Below are positions 55,475 through 64,000 of a DNA stretch of 64,000 nucleotides, in pieces. The notes beneath the pieces are model-generated. The model was not told the origin of the DNA. It saw only the letters and a program-made list of their open reading frames with translations, and made no database searches. Source of the DNA: Methylobacterium sp. WSM2598 (lineage in GTDB: Bacteria > Pseudomonadota > Alphaproteobacteria > Rhizobiales > Beijerinckiaceae); NCBI RefSeq assembly GCF_000379105.1, contig NZ_KB900609.1:565781-629780 (forward strand). The letters are read 5' to 3'. The position numbers were made by a program, and so were the translations under genes. The stretch's first letter is position 1. Every line of letters starts with the position of its first letter.

Positions 55475-58400
55475 TCACGGCACCGCCCCGCCCGGGGCGA
55501 GCCCGCCCCGGCGCCGGCCGCCCAGGCGGCGGGCGAGGCGGTCGAAGGCGAGGTAGATCACCGGCGTGGTGTAGAGCGTGAGCACCTGGCTCACGATCAG
55601 CCCGCCCGCGATCGAGATGCCCAGGGGCTGGCGCAGCTCCGCCCCCGTGCCGCTGCCGAAGATCATCGGCACCGCCGCGAACAGGGCCGCGAAGGTCGTC
55701 ATCATGATCGGCCGGAAGCGCAGCAGGCAGGCCTCGTAGATCGCGTCGCGCGGGCTCTTCCCCTCCTCGCGCTCCGCCTGGAGCGCGAAGTCGATCATCA
55801 TGATGGCGTTCTTCTTCACGATGCCGATCAACAGCACGATGCCGATGATGCCGATGATGTCGAGGTCGAGCCCGAACAGCATCAGCCCGGCGAGCGCCCC
55901 GATCCCGGCCGAGGGCAGGGTCGACAGGATGGTGATCGGGTGGATGAAGCTCTCGTAGAGCACGCCGAGCACGATGTAGACCGTGACGATGGCGGCGAGC
56001 ACCAGGAACAGCGTGTTCTTGAGCGAGGACTGGAAGGCCAGCGCCGAGCCCTGGAAGACCAGCTGGAAGCTGTCCGGCAGGCCGATCTCGGCCCGCGCCG
56101 CCTCGATCGCCGCCACGGCCGGGCCGAGCGAGGCGCCGGGGGCGAGGTTGAACGAGATCGTGGTCGCCGGGAACTGGCCGAGATGGCTGATCAGCAGCGG
56201 GGCCCGCTTCTCGGTCACGGTCGCGATCGCCGAGAGCGGCACCTGACCGTTCTGCGCCGTCGAGGAGGGCAGGTAGATCCGGTTGAGGGAGGCGAGCGTG
56301 CGGTGCAGGTCGGGATCGGCCTCGAGGATCACCCGGTACTGGTTCGACTGGGTGAAGATGGTCGAGATGATGCGCTGCCCGAAGGCGTCGTAGAGGGCGT
56401 TGTCGACCGAGGCCGGCGTGATGCCGTAGCGGCCCGCGGTGGCGCGGTCGATGGTGATGTGGGCGGCGAGCCCGTTCGCCTGCCGGTCGCTCGCCACGTC
56501 GGCGAGGTCCGGGATGCGCCGCAGCCGCTCGACGAAGCGCGGCACCCAGGCCTCGAAGGCGTTGAGGTCCGGATTCTCCAGGATGAACTGGTACTGGGTG
56601 GGGCTCACCGCCGTGTCGATGGTGAGGTCCTGCACCGGCTGCATGTAGAGGGTGGTGCCCGGAACCTCGGCGGTGCGCGCCGCGATCCGCCGGATGATGG
56701 CGCCCGCGTGCTCCGCCCGCGCCTCGCGGGGGCGCAGGTTGATGAGGAAGCGGCCCGAATTGAGGGTCACGTTCTGGCCGTCGACCCCGATGAAGGAGGA
56801 GACGCTGACCACGTCCGGATCCTTCAGGATCGCCTCGGCGAGGCGCTGCTGGCGCTCGGCCATGGCCGCGAAGGACACGGTCTGGTCGGCCTGCGAGATG
56901 CCCTGGATCAGGCCCGTATCCTGGACCGGGAAGAAGCCCTTCGGGATGACGACGTAGAGGTGGAAAGTGAGGATGAGGGTGCCGAGCGCCACCACGAGGG
57001 TGAGCCCCTGGTGGTTGAGCACGCCGCGCAGGGTGCGCCCGTAGAGGCCGATCCCCGCCTCCATGGTCCAGCGCCCGGCCCGCGCGAGGCGGCCCTCGCG
57101 CCGCGCCCGCGGCGGCGCGTGGCGCAGCAGCCGGGCGCAGAGCATCGGCACCAGGGTGAGCGAGACGATGCCCGAGATGACGATGGTCGCCGCGAGCGTG
57201 ATCGCGAATTCGTGGAAGAGCCGCCCCACCACCTCGCCCATGAACAGGAGCGGGATCAGCACCGCCAGCAGCGACACGGTCAGCGAGATGATGGTGAACC
57301 CGATCTCCTCCGAGCCCTTGAGGGCCGCCTCGAAGGGCGAGGCGCCCTCCTCCACGTGGCGGGCGATGTTCTCGATCACCACGATGGCGTCGTCGACCAC
57401 GAAGCCGGTGGCGATGGTGAGGGCCATCAGCGAGAGGTTGTCGAGGGAGAAGCCCCACAGGTCCATGACCGCGAGCGCCCCGACCAGGGAGAGCGGGACC
57501 GACAGGCTCGGGATCAGGGTCGCGGGCAGCGAGCGCAGGAACAGGAAGATCACCAGCACGACGAGCGCGATGGCGAGCAGCAGCTCCATCTGCACGTCGT
57601 GCACGGAGGCGCGGATCGTCACCGTGCGGTCGGTGAGCGGGGTGACCTGGATCGCGGCCGGCAGGGTCGCCTGGAGCTGCGGCAGCAGCGCCTTGATGCG
57701 GTCCACCACCGCGATGACGTTGGCCCCGGGCTGGCGCTGGATGTTGAGGATGATGGCGGGCGTCGTGTCCATCCAGGCGCCGAGCTTGGTGTTCTCCGGC
57801 CCCTCGACCACGTCGGCGACGGCCGAGAGCGTCACGGGGGCGCCGTTGCGGTAGGCGATGATCGCGTCCCGGTAGACGGCGGGGTCGCGGATCTGGTCGT
57901 TGGCGTTGATGGCGAAGGACTGGGCCGGCCCGTCGATCGTGCCCTTGGGCGTGTTGACGTTGAGGTTGGCGATCGTGGTGCGCAGGTCGTCGATGTTGAG
58001 GCCGTAGGCGGCGAGCGCCCGGGAATTGAAGCGCACCCGCACGGCGGGGCGCTGCCCGCCCGCCATGGTGACGAGCCCGACCCCGGCCACCTGCGAGATC
58101 TTCTGGGCGAGGCGCGTCTCGGCGAGGTCGCGAACCTGGGTGAGCGCGAGGGTCTTGGAGGTGAGCGCGAGGGTGAGGATCGGCGCGTCGGCCGGGTTCA
58201 CCTTGGCGTAGACGGGCGGGGCCGGCAGGTCGCTCGGCAGCAGGTTGCCGGCCGCGTTGATCGCGGCCTGCACCTCCTGGGTGGCGATGTCGAGGGAGAG
58301 GTCGAGGTTGAACTGGAGCGTGATGACCGAGGCGCCCGCGGAGGATTGCGAGGTCATCTGGTTGAGGTTGGCGAGCTGCCCGAACTGCCGCTCGAGCGGG

Positions 58401-58594
58401 GCGGTCACGGCCGAGGTCATCACCTCGGGGCTGGCGCCCGGGTAGAAGGTCTGGACCTGGATCGTCGGGTAATCGACGGAGGGCAGGGCCGAGAGCGGCA
58501 GGTTCAGGTAGGACAGGAGCCCGGTGAGCAGGATCGCCAGCATCAGGAGCGTGGTGGCGACCGGGCGCAGGATGAAGAGGCGGGAGGGGTTCAC
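55475..58594 (-). CDS. mdtB: RND multidrug efflux permease, MdtB-like
   Basis: A 1039-residue permease with 12 membrane helices and two large periplasmic loops. It begins [20 protein letters not shown]; the proton-relay pair Asp401-Asp402 lies in [15 protein letters not shown]; the C-terminal half has [16 protein letters not shown]. The name follows gene order: fusion protein, two different permeases, then outer-membrane factor. It begins 10 bases after the fusion protein gene. Substrates cannot be read from sequence. Confidence 0.95.
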   Translation of the reverse strand: MNPSRLFILRPVATTLLMLAILLTGLLSYLNLPLSALPSVDYPTIQVQTFYPGASPEVMTSAVTAPLERQFGQLANLNQMTSQSSAGASVITLQFNLDLSLDIATQEVQAAINAAGNLLPSDLPAPPVYAKVNPADAPILTLALTSKTLALTQVRDLAETRLAQKISQVAGVGLVTMAGGQRPAVRVRFNSRALAAYGLNIDDLRTTIANLNVNTPKGTIDGPAQSFAINANDQIRDPAVYRDAIIAYRNGAPVTLSAVADVVEGPENTKLGAWMDTTPAIILNIQRQPGANVIAVVDRIKALLPQLQATLPAAIQVTPLTDRTVTIRASVHDVQMELLLAIALVVLVIFLFLRSLPATLIPSLSVPLSLVGALAVMDLWGFSLDNLSLMALTIATGFVVDDAIVVIENIARHVEEGASPFEAALKGSEEIGFTIISLTVSLLAVLIPLLFMGEVVGRLFHEFAITLAATIVISGIVSLTLVPMLCARLLRHAPPRARREGRLARAGRWTMEAGIGLYGRTLRGVLNHQGLTLVVALGTLILTFHLYVVIPKGFFPVQDTGLIQGISQADQTVSFAAMAERQQRLAEAILKDPDVVSVSSFIGVDGQNVTLNSGRFLINLRPREARAEHAGAIIRRIAARTAEVPGTTLYMQPVQDLTIDTAVSPTQYQFILENPDLNAFEAWVPRFVERLRRIPDLADVASDRQANGLAAHITIDRATAGRYGITPASVDNALYDAFGQRIISTIFTQSNQYRVILEADPDLHRTLASLNRIYLPSSTAQNGQVPLSAIATVTEKRAPLLISHLGQFPATTISFNLAPGASLGPAVAAIEAARAEIGLPDSFQLVFQGSALAFQSSLKNTLFLVLAAIVTVYIVLGVLYESFIHPITILSTLPSAGIGALAGLMLFGLDLDIIGIIGIVLLIGIVKKNAIMMIDFALQAEREEGKSPRDAIYEACLLRFRPIMMTTFAALFAAVPMIFGSGTGAELRQPLGISIAGGLIVSQVLTLYTTPVIYLAFDRLARRLGGRRRGGLAPGGAVP

Positions 58595-58604
58595 GCGGCG
58601 CGCC

Positions 58605-59981
58605 TCACGGCGTCGGCGGCCGCCGCCGCCGGTGCGGGCGCTCGCCCTCGGCCGGCGGCGCCTCGGCCTCGGCGCGGGGGCGCGCCTCGCCCGCGGCCGG
58701 CTCCGCGGCCGGCCTGGCCGCCGGCTCCGCCCCGCCCGCCCTCGCCTCGGGCGCGGCGCGCGCCGCCACCTTCACCTCGGCCCCGTCGCGCAGGCGGTCC
58801 GTCCCGTCGACCACCACTTGGTCGCCGGGCTTCAGCCCGGACGTCACCACGGTCCGATTGCCGTCCGTCTCGCCGACCGTGATCGGCCGCACCGAGACCT
58901 TGCCGTCCTCGCCGAGCAGGTACACGAAGGTGCCAGGCGTGCCCCGCAGCACCGCCGCCGCCGGGATCACCGGCGCGTCCCGCACCGTGTCGACCAGGAG
59001 CTTGGCGTTCACGAACTGGTTCGGGAACAGCCGGTCGTCCGCGTTCGGGAACAGCGCCCGCAGCTTGACGGTGCCGGTGGTCACGTCGATCTGGTTGTCG
59101 ACCGTGTCGAGCATGCCGCTGGCGATCTCCGCCGTGTCGCTGCGGTCGAAGATGCGCACCGGCAACTTCGCGCCGCCGCGCAGGCGGGCCATCACCCGGG
59201 CCAGCACGTCCTCCGGCAGGGTGAACAGCACCGAGATGGGCTGCAGCTGAGTCACCACCACGATGCTGGTCGAGGCCGCCGTGACGTAGTTGCCCTGGTC
59301 GATCTGCCGCAGGCCGACCCGGCCGTCGACCGGCGCGGTGATGCGCCCGTACTGGATGTTCAGCTTCTGCTGGTCGATCTGCGCCTGGTCCGAGGCCACG
59401 ACGCCCTCGTACTGCTTCACCGTGGCGGCCTGGGTGTCGACGTTCTGCTTGGAGATCGAATCCTGGCGGTTCAGGGTCTGGTAGCGGGTGAGGTCGAGGC
59501 GCGCGTTCTGCAGCAGCGCCTGGTCGCGCTGGAGCTGGCCCTGGTACTGGGCGAGCAGCGCCTCGTAGGGCCGCACGTCGATCTGGGCCAGGAAATCGCC
59601 TTCCCTGACGTGCTGCCCCTCGCGGAAGCCGATCCTGGTGAGGTAGCCGCTGACCTGGGAGCGCACCGTGACGGTGGCGAGCGGCGTCACCGTGCCGAGG
59701 CCGGAGAGCACCACCGGCATCTCGCCGGTGACCACGGTGGCGACGCCGACCGCCTGGGGCCCGTCCCCGCCCGCGAAGCGCCGGCCGCCGCGCCGGCCCA
59801 TCTCGGGCTTGGCCGCCTGCTTCACCTGGAACTGGAACCCGTTCGGCAGGGAGTCGCGGAAGGCCCAGACCCCGCCCCCCGCGAGGGCGAGCAGCACCAG
59901 GAGCCAGAACGGCCAGCGCCGACGCCGCCGCGACCCCGCCTCGACGGCGTCGTCGGTGCGGATGGGAGACAATTCGTTCAT
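58605..59981 (-). CDS. mdtA: RND efflux periplasmic adaptor, MdtA-like
   Basis: A 458-residue membrane fusion protein linking the permeases to the outer-membrane channel. One N-terminal membrane helix (about 25-40) is followed by lipoyl, hairpin and beta-barrel parts: [39 protein letters not shown] and [20 protein letters not shown]. The C-terminal 70 residues are Ala/Pro/Glu/Arg-rich and probably disordered. The ATG at 59981 fits the anchor; a longer start adds unrelated residues. First gene of the efflux operon. Confidence 0.94.
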   Translation of the reverse strand: MNELSPIRTDDAVEAGSRRRRRWPFWLLVLLALAGGGVWAFRDSLPNGFQFQVKQAAKPEMGRRGGRRFAGGDGPQAVGVATVVTGEMPVVLSGLGTVTPLATVTVRSQVSGYLTRIGFREGQHVREGDFLAQIDVRPYEALLAQYQGQLQRDQALLQNARLDLTRYQTLNRQDSISKQNVDTQAATVKQYEGVVASDQAQIDQQKLNIQYGRITAPVDGRVGLRQIDQGNYVTAASTSIVVVTQLQPISVLFTLPEDVLARVMARLRGGAKLPVRIFDRSDTAEIASGMLDTVDNQIDVTTGTVKLRALFPNADDRLFPNQFVNAKLLVDTVRDAPVIPAAAVLRGTPGTFVYLLGEDGKVSVRPITVGETDGNRTVVTSGLKPGDQVVVDGTDRLRDGAEVKVAARAAPEARAGGAEPAARPAAEPAAGEARPRAEAEAPPAEGERPHRRRRPPTP

Positions 59982-60205
59982 GGCGTCGACCCGCTGCCTC
60001 TCAACCCACCGGACGGCACCCCCGCCCGTCGCCCCCGTGATCTGTCCCGTCCCGGCGGTATAGGGCGCCGCCCGCACCCCGCCGCTGCGTCACGCCATCA
60101 CCCTGGTCATCCGCCACGGCAATGAGACGCCAGTACGGCCGCGATGTTGCGCCATGATTGCTGAACGCGGCCCCTCGGGCCGGCGCGCGGGACCGCCCGC
60201 GCGGC

Positions 60206-60367
60206 TCAGCGCAGGCCCTGCTCGACGACGAGGCGGCGCTGCGCCAGGACGTCGCGCACGGTCGCCCGGTAGGCCTCGTCGACCGGGCGCACCGGCAGGC
60301 CGAGCCGCAGGCCGAGGCCGAGCAGCGCCGCGAGGCAGCCGAGGAGGAGGCAGGTGCGGACGGACAT
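60206..60367 (-). CDS. Possible small membrane protein, 53 aa
   Basis: A short protein with one hydrophobic helix (CLLLGCLAALLGLGLRLGLP) and a charged helical tail (VDEAYRATVRDVLAQRRLVV). The pattern of a single-pass micro-protein is plausible, but the ribosome site is weak and conservation cannot be tested here. It ends 224 bases before the start of mdtA. Confidence 0.35.
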   Translation of the reverse strand: MSVRTCLLLGCLAALLGLGLRLGLPVRPVDEAYRATVRDVLAQRRLVVEQGLR

Positions 60368-60682
60368 CGGGCGGATGCGGTGCGGGGCTCGGCGCGGAGT
60401 TCGGCGGGCCGTGATGCCCAAGCCCGGCGCGCGCCGCAAGCGGGCAGGCCGAAAAAGGTACGGCCGGGCCGGCCGAAGGTCGCTGCACCGGGTGAGGGGG
60501 CGGAGCCCGGTACTGCAACCGCGGCCAGCCCGGCCGCATGTCCACACCCTATCGGACGGGTGATGATTGTCAACTTTCGTCAGTTCACAGGGTGCGGCCG
60601 ATGTGCGGTTTCGCACGCGGCACGCGCGTGCTAGCGAGATCCTACCTTTCCCCGCTCGCGCGATGGCACCGATTCTCCGGGC
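60368..60682. other. Gene-free interval before the aminotransferase
   Basis: About 315 bases without a supported gene. A less GC-rich segment at 60,560-60,600 (GATGATTGTCAACTTTCGTC) probably contains the promoter of the aminotransferase. Confidence 0.4.
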
Positions 60683-61834
60683 ATGAATCCGATCTTCGCC
60701 GACCTGCCGACCACGGTGTTCGAGGTCATGTCCGCGCTCGCCCGCGAGACCGGGGCGGTCAATCTCGGCCAGGGCTTCCCCGACGATCCGGGGCCGGAGG
60801 ACGTCCGGCGCCGCGCCGCCGAGGCGGTGGTCTCGGGCTGGAACCAGTACCCGCCGATGATGGGCCTGCCGGGGCTGCGCGAGGCGGTGGCGGCGCATTA
60901 CGCCCGCTGGCAGGGGCTGAGCGTCGATCCGGCCGGCGAGGTGATGATCACTTCCGGCGCCACCGAGGCGCTGGCGGGCGCGCTGATGGCGCTGATCGAG
61001 CCCGGCGACGAGGTCGTGCTGTTCGCGCCGATGTACGACGCCTACCTGCCGCTGGTGCGGCGGGCGGGCGGCGTGCCACGCATCGTGCGGCTGACGCCGC
61101 CGCACTTCTCACTGGACGAGGCGGCGCTCGCCGCCGCCTTCTCGCCGCGCACCCGGGTGGTGCTGCTCAACAACCCGCTCAACCCGACCGCGACGATCTT
61201 CGGCGAGGCGGATCTCGCGCTCCTCGCTTCCTTCTGCCGGCGCCACGACGCGGTGGCCCTCTGCGACGAGGTCTGGGAGCACGTGGTGTTCGACGGGCGC
61301 CGCCACCGCCCGCTAATGGCGCTGCCGGGCATGCGCGAGCGCACGGTGAAGATCGGCTCGGCGGGCAAGATCTTCTCGCTCACCGGCTGGAAGGTCGGCT
61401 TCGTCCTGGCCGCCCCGCCGCTGATGCGCGTGCTCGCCAAGGCGCACCAGTTCCTCACCTTCACCACGCCGCCGAACCTCCAGGAGGCGGTGGCCTACGG
61501 GCTCGGCAAGGACGAGGCCTATTTCGAGGGGATGCGGGCGGGGCTCGCCCGCTCGCGGGACCGCTTCGCGGCGGGGCTGCGCGACCTCGGCTTCACCGTG
61601 CTGCCGGCGGCGGGCACCTACTTCCTGAACATCGACATCGCGCCGCTCGGGGAGAGCGACGACGTCGCCTTCTGCGAGCGGCTGGTGCGGCGGCACGGGG
61701 TCGCGGCGATCCCGGTGAGCGCCTTCTACGCCGAGGACCCGGTGCGCCACGTGGTGCGGTTCTGCTTCGCCAAGCGGGACGACACGCTCGACGCCGCCCT
61801 GGAGCGCCTCGCCGGGCTGCGCGGGGCCGCCTGA
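60683..61834 (+). CDS. Class I/II PLP aminotransferase (YbdL/kynurenine aminotransferase-like)
   Basis: A 383-residue aminotransferase. NLGQGFPDDPGPEDV near the N-terminus and NQYPPMMGLPGLREAV mark the methionine/kynurenine aminotransferase branch; the PLP Lys is in GSAGKIFSLTGWK, with NNPLNPTATIF and CDEVWEHVVFD as PLP contacts and an Arg in HVVRFCFAKRD for the carboxylate. Predicted to transaminate methionine or aromatic amino acids with 2-oxoacids. It is probably co-transcribed with the DUF4112 gene. Confidence 0.9.
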   Translation: MNPIFADLPTTVFEVMSALARETGAVNLGQGFPDDPGPEDVRRRAAEAVVSGWNQYPPMMGLPGLREAVAAHYARWQGLSVDPAGEVMITSGATEALAGALMALIEPGDEVVLFAPMYDAYLPLVRRAGGVPRIVRLTPPHFSLDEAALAAAFSPRTRVVLLNNPLNPTATIFGEADLALLASFCRRHDAVALCDEVWEHVVFDGRRHRPLMALPGMRERTVKIGSAGKIFSLTGWKVGFVLAAPPLMRVLAKAHQFLTFTTPPNLQEAVAYGLGKDEAYFEGMRAGLARSRDRFAAGLRDLGFTVLPAAGTYFLNIDIAPLGESDDVAFCERLVRRHGVAAIPVSAFYAEDPVRHVVRFCFAKRDDTLDAALERLAGLRGAA

Positions 61835-61915
61835 TGCGGGCCCTCCTTGTTCCGCCGCGGGGCCGGGGCCACATGCGGGATCATGAACATCCCGCACTCG
61901 CCTCGGAGCCCCGCG

Positions 61916-62377
61916 ATGGACTTCACGCAGACGGCCGGCGGTCGCTTCTCCGCGCAATTCCCCCCGTTCCGGCCCGCCCGCGCCCAGGCCGTCGATGCCG
62001 AGCAGGTGCTGGCGCGGCTGGAAGTGCTGGCGCACCTCCTCGACTCGGCCTTCCTGATCCCGGGGATCAACCGGCGGGTCGGCGTCGACGCGCTGATCGG
62101 CCTCGTGCCGGTGGTCGGCGACGCGATCACCACGGCGATCTCCTCCTACATCATCTGGGAGGCGCGCCGCCTGGGCGTGCCGCGCTGGCTGATCGCCCGG
62201 ATGGCCGCGAACGTGGCCTTCGACGGGGTGGTCGGCGTGGTGCCGCTGGTCGGCGACCTCTTCGACGCGGCCTTCAAGGCCAATATCCGCAACGTGCGCC
62301 TGCTGCGCCGCCACCTGGAGCGGTCCGGCGGCCTGCGCCCGTCCACGATCGAGGGCACGGCGACGCGCCTCGACTGA
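61916..62377 (+). CDS. DUF4112 membrane protein
   Basis: A 153-residue protein with the DUF4112 pattern: a charged helix (VLARLEVLAHLLDSAFLIPG), GVDALIGLVPVVGDAITTAI, a turn, and GVVGVVPLVGDLFDAAFKAN, two repeated GxxPxxGD segments that probably dip into the membrane. The ATG at 61916 follows GGAG; one 11 codons upstream is less well placed. Small DUF4112 proteins are widespread with no known function. Confidence 0.85.
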   Translation: MDFTQTAGGRFSAQFPPFRPARAQAVDAEQVLARLEVLAHLLDSAFLIPGINRRVGVDALIGLVPVVGDAITTAISSYIIWEARRLGVPRWLIARMAANVAFDGVVGVVPLVGDLFDAAFKANIRNVRLLRRHLERSGGLRPSTIEGTATRLD

Positions 62378-62396
62378 CCCGCGCGGGGAAGCCGGC

Positions 62397-63587
62397 ATGA
62401 ACGAGCGTCCCCGCCCGGCCGAACGCGACGCGGTGCCCCTCGCCTCCCCGGCGGCGGCGCCGCTGCCGCTGCCGCTGCTGCCGGAGACCGGCACGCGGCG
62501 GCTCTCGCCCCTGAACCAGCGCCGGCTCGCCAATTTCCGCGCGAACCGGCGCGGCTCCTGGTCGTTCGCGATCTTCTGCGTGCTGTTCGTCGTCAGCCTG
62601 TTCGCGGATTTCATCGCCAACGACAAGCCGATCCTGATCTTCTACAAGGGCGAGCTGCTGACGCCGATCTTCGTCGATTACCCGGAGGAGAAGTTCGGCG
62701 GGTTCCTGGCCCGCACCGACTACCGCGACCCGGTGATCCGCAAGGAGATCGCCGAGAACGGCTGGGCCCTGTGGCCGGCGGTCCGCTTCTCCTACGACAC
62801 CCACAACCTCGACCTGCCGGTCCCGGCCCCGGCCCCGCCGACCTGGCTCCTCACCGACGCGCAGTGCCGGACCGTCGCCGAGAAGGCCGGCGGGCAGGGC
62901 TGCCGGGACCTCGAGTGGAACTGGCTCGGGACCGACGACCAGGGCCGCGACGTCGTCGCCCGCCTGATCTACGGTTTCCGCATCTCGGTCCTGTTCGGGC
63001 TCGTCCTGTCGATCATCTCCTCGGTCGTCGGCGTGCTCGCCGGCGCGGTGCAGGGCTATTTCGGCGGCTGGATCGACCTCGTGTTCCAGCGCGTGATCGA
63101 GATCTGGACGGCGATCCCGTCGCTCTACCTGCTGATCATCATCTCGTCGATCATCACGCCGAGCTTCTTCGTGCTGCTCGGGATCCTGCTGCTGTTCTCC
63201 TGGGTCTCGCTGGTCGGGGTGGTGCGGGCGGAGTTCCTGCGGGCGCGCAACTTCGAGTACGTGCGGGCGGCGCGGGCGCTCGGCCTGTCCAATGCCCGCA
63301 TCATGTTCCGGCACCTGCTGCCGAACGCCATGGTGGCGACGCTGACCTTCCTGCCCTTCGTGCTGAACGGCTCGATCTCCACGCTCACCTCCCTGGATTT
63401 CCTGGGCTTCGGCCTGCCGCCGGGCTCGCCGTCGCTGGGCGAATTGCTGGCCCAGGGCAAGGCGAACCTGCAGGCGCCCTGGCTCGGGCTCACCGGCTTC
63501 GCGGTGATCGCCCTGATGCTGAGCCTGCTGATCTTCGCCGGCGAGGCCGTGCGCGACGCGTTCGACCCGCGCAAGACGTTCCGGTAG
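62397..63587 (+). CDS. yejE: Oligopeptide-type ABC permease, YejE-like
   Basis: A 396-residue inner-membrane permease of the YejABEF peptide importer family, which takes up microcin C-like and other peptides. N-terminal cytoplasmic tail, first helix FAIFCVLFVVSLFADFIA, a long periplasmic domain, then the transport domain with LGTDDQGRDVVARLIYGFRI and the coupling EAA motif EYVRAARALGLSNARIMFRH. The partners YejA, YejB and YejF are not adjacent, which is unusual; the DUF4112 gene lies 20 bases before it. Confidence 0.9.
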   Translation: MNERPRPAERDAVPLASPAAAPLPLPLLPETGTRRLSPLNQRRLANFRANRRGSWSFAIFCVLFVVSLFADFIANDKPILIFYKGELLTPIFVDYPEEKFGGFLARTDYRDPVIRKEIAENGWALWPAVRFSYDTHNLDLPVPAPAPPTWLLTDAQCRTVAEKAGGQGCRDLEWNWLGTDDQGRDVVARLIYGFRISVLFGLVLSIISSVVGVLAGAVQGYFGGWIDLVFQRVIEIWTAIPSLYLLIIISSIITPSFFVLLGILLLFSWVSLVGVVRAEFLRARNFEYVRAARALGLSNARIMFRHLLPNAMVATLTFLPFVLNGSISTLTSLDFLGFGLPPGSPSLGELLAQGKANLQAPWLGLTGFAVIALMLSLLIFAGEAVRDAFDPRKTFR

Positions 63588-63595
63588 CGGGCACG

Positions 63596-63656
63596 CCCCG
63601 GCGGGGCTTGAGCGCAGCCGACATCCGCCTCGCGGAGCGATCCGTCGGATTCCGGA

Positions 63657-63659
<3 letters not shown>
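63596..63659. repeat. Palindromic repeat type A, single unit
   Basis: GCCCCGGCGGGGCTTGAGCG then CAGCCGACATCCGCCTCGCG and GTCGGATTCCGGATCAC. The stem is imperfect. It lies between the convergent permease and LolD-like genes and reaches the LolD stop codon. Confidence 0.65.

Positions 63660-64000
<341 letters not shown>

Noticed and set aside
52033..55581. A 1182-codon open frame on the plus strand opposite the efflux permeases, and a 1296-codon one opposite the mdtB-like gene
   Set aside because: Both are exact antisense of conserved RND genes, rich in Arg, Asp and His with no recognisable domain; long antisense frames are expected at this GC content.

Overview
The window is very GC-rich DNA from an alphaproteobacterium, most likely a Methylobacterium or close relative in the Methylobacteriaceae. 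The case rests on a lanmodulin-type four-EF-hand protein, a Ros/MucR regulator, the cycHJKL-type cytochrome c maturation block beside a FeuPQ-like two-component system, a LexA box of the alphaproteobacterial GAAC-N7-GAAC form, and families of dispersed palindromic intergenic repeats. It reads as chromosome with mostly housekeeping genes. I see no insertion sequence, prophage, CRISPR array, tRNA or rRNA.

Left part (1-18 kb): a sulfite-oxidase-like molybdoenzyme with a flavin reductase partner (cut by the left edge), small hypothetical genes, a repeat cluster, cysK, an ABC exporter, a CnoX-type thioredoxin/TPR protein with a LON-domain protein, a coaD-ppi-ppi cluster, envelope proteins (DUF2233, glycine-rich, DUF4174), a zinc-independent reductase, a lytic transglycosylase, two convergent L,D-transpeptidases and an epoxide-hydrolase-like enzyme.

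Middle (17.9-34.4 kb): a probable small RNA of the suhB/mmgR type with its own promoter and terminator, then LexA-box ssb and gyrA. In many relatives uvrA-ssb-gyrA-coaD-ppi is contiguous, so this locus looks rearranged. Next come a DUF1127/ArsR-like divergent pair, oligopeptidase B, SufE, a PAS/HWE-type kinase with an eroded ATP site, DoxX, two secreted trypsin-like proteases (one with a 36-bp tandem repeat in its signal region), and a PepSY protein followed by a FeuPQ-like two-component system. An MFS exporter is separated from it by an orphan BrnA-like antitoxin remnant.

Right part (34.6-64 kb): ccmI-ccmE-ccmF-ccmH for cytochrome c assembly; an intact membrane diguanylate cyclase and a paralogue broken by one amber codon; PilZ; a CNNM/CBS membrane protein; a lanmodulin variant; a class III nucleotide cyclase; MucR; a VWA protein; a membrane-anchored Mrr-like nuclease; a TadG-like protein of lower GC; a four-gene RND multidrug efflux operon (mdtABC-like plus NodT-type outer-membrane factor); an aminotransferase; DUF4112; a lone YejE-type permease; and the end of a LolD-type ATPase cut by the right edge.

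The observations most worth following are the lanmodulin whose EF-hands depart from the usual D-P start, the probable sRNA, the amber-interrupted cyclase paralogue, and the two palindromic repeat families, one of which begins at the stop codon of the preceding gene in both copies.
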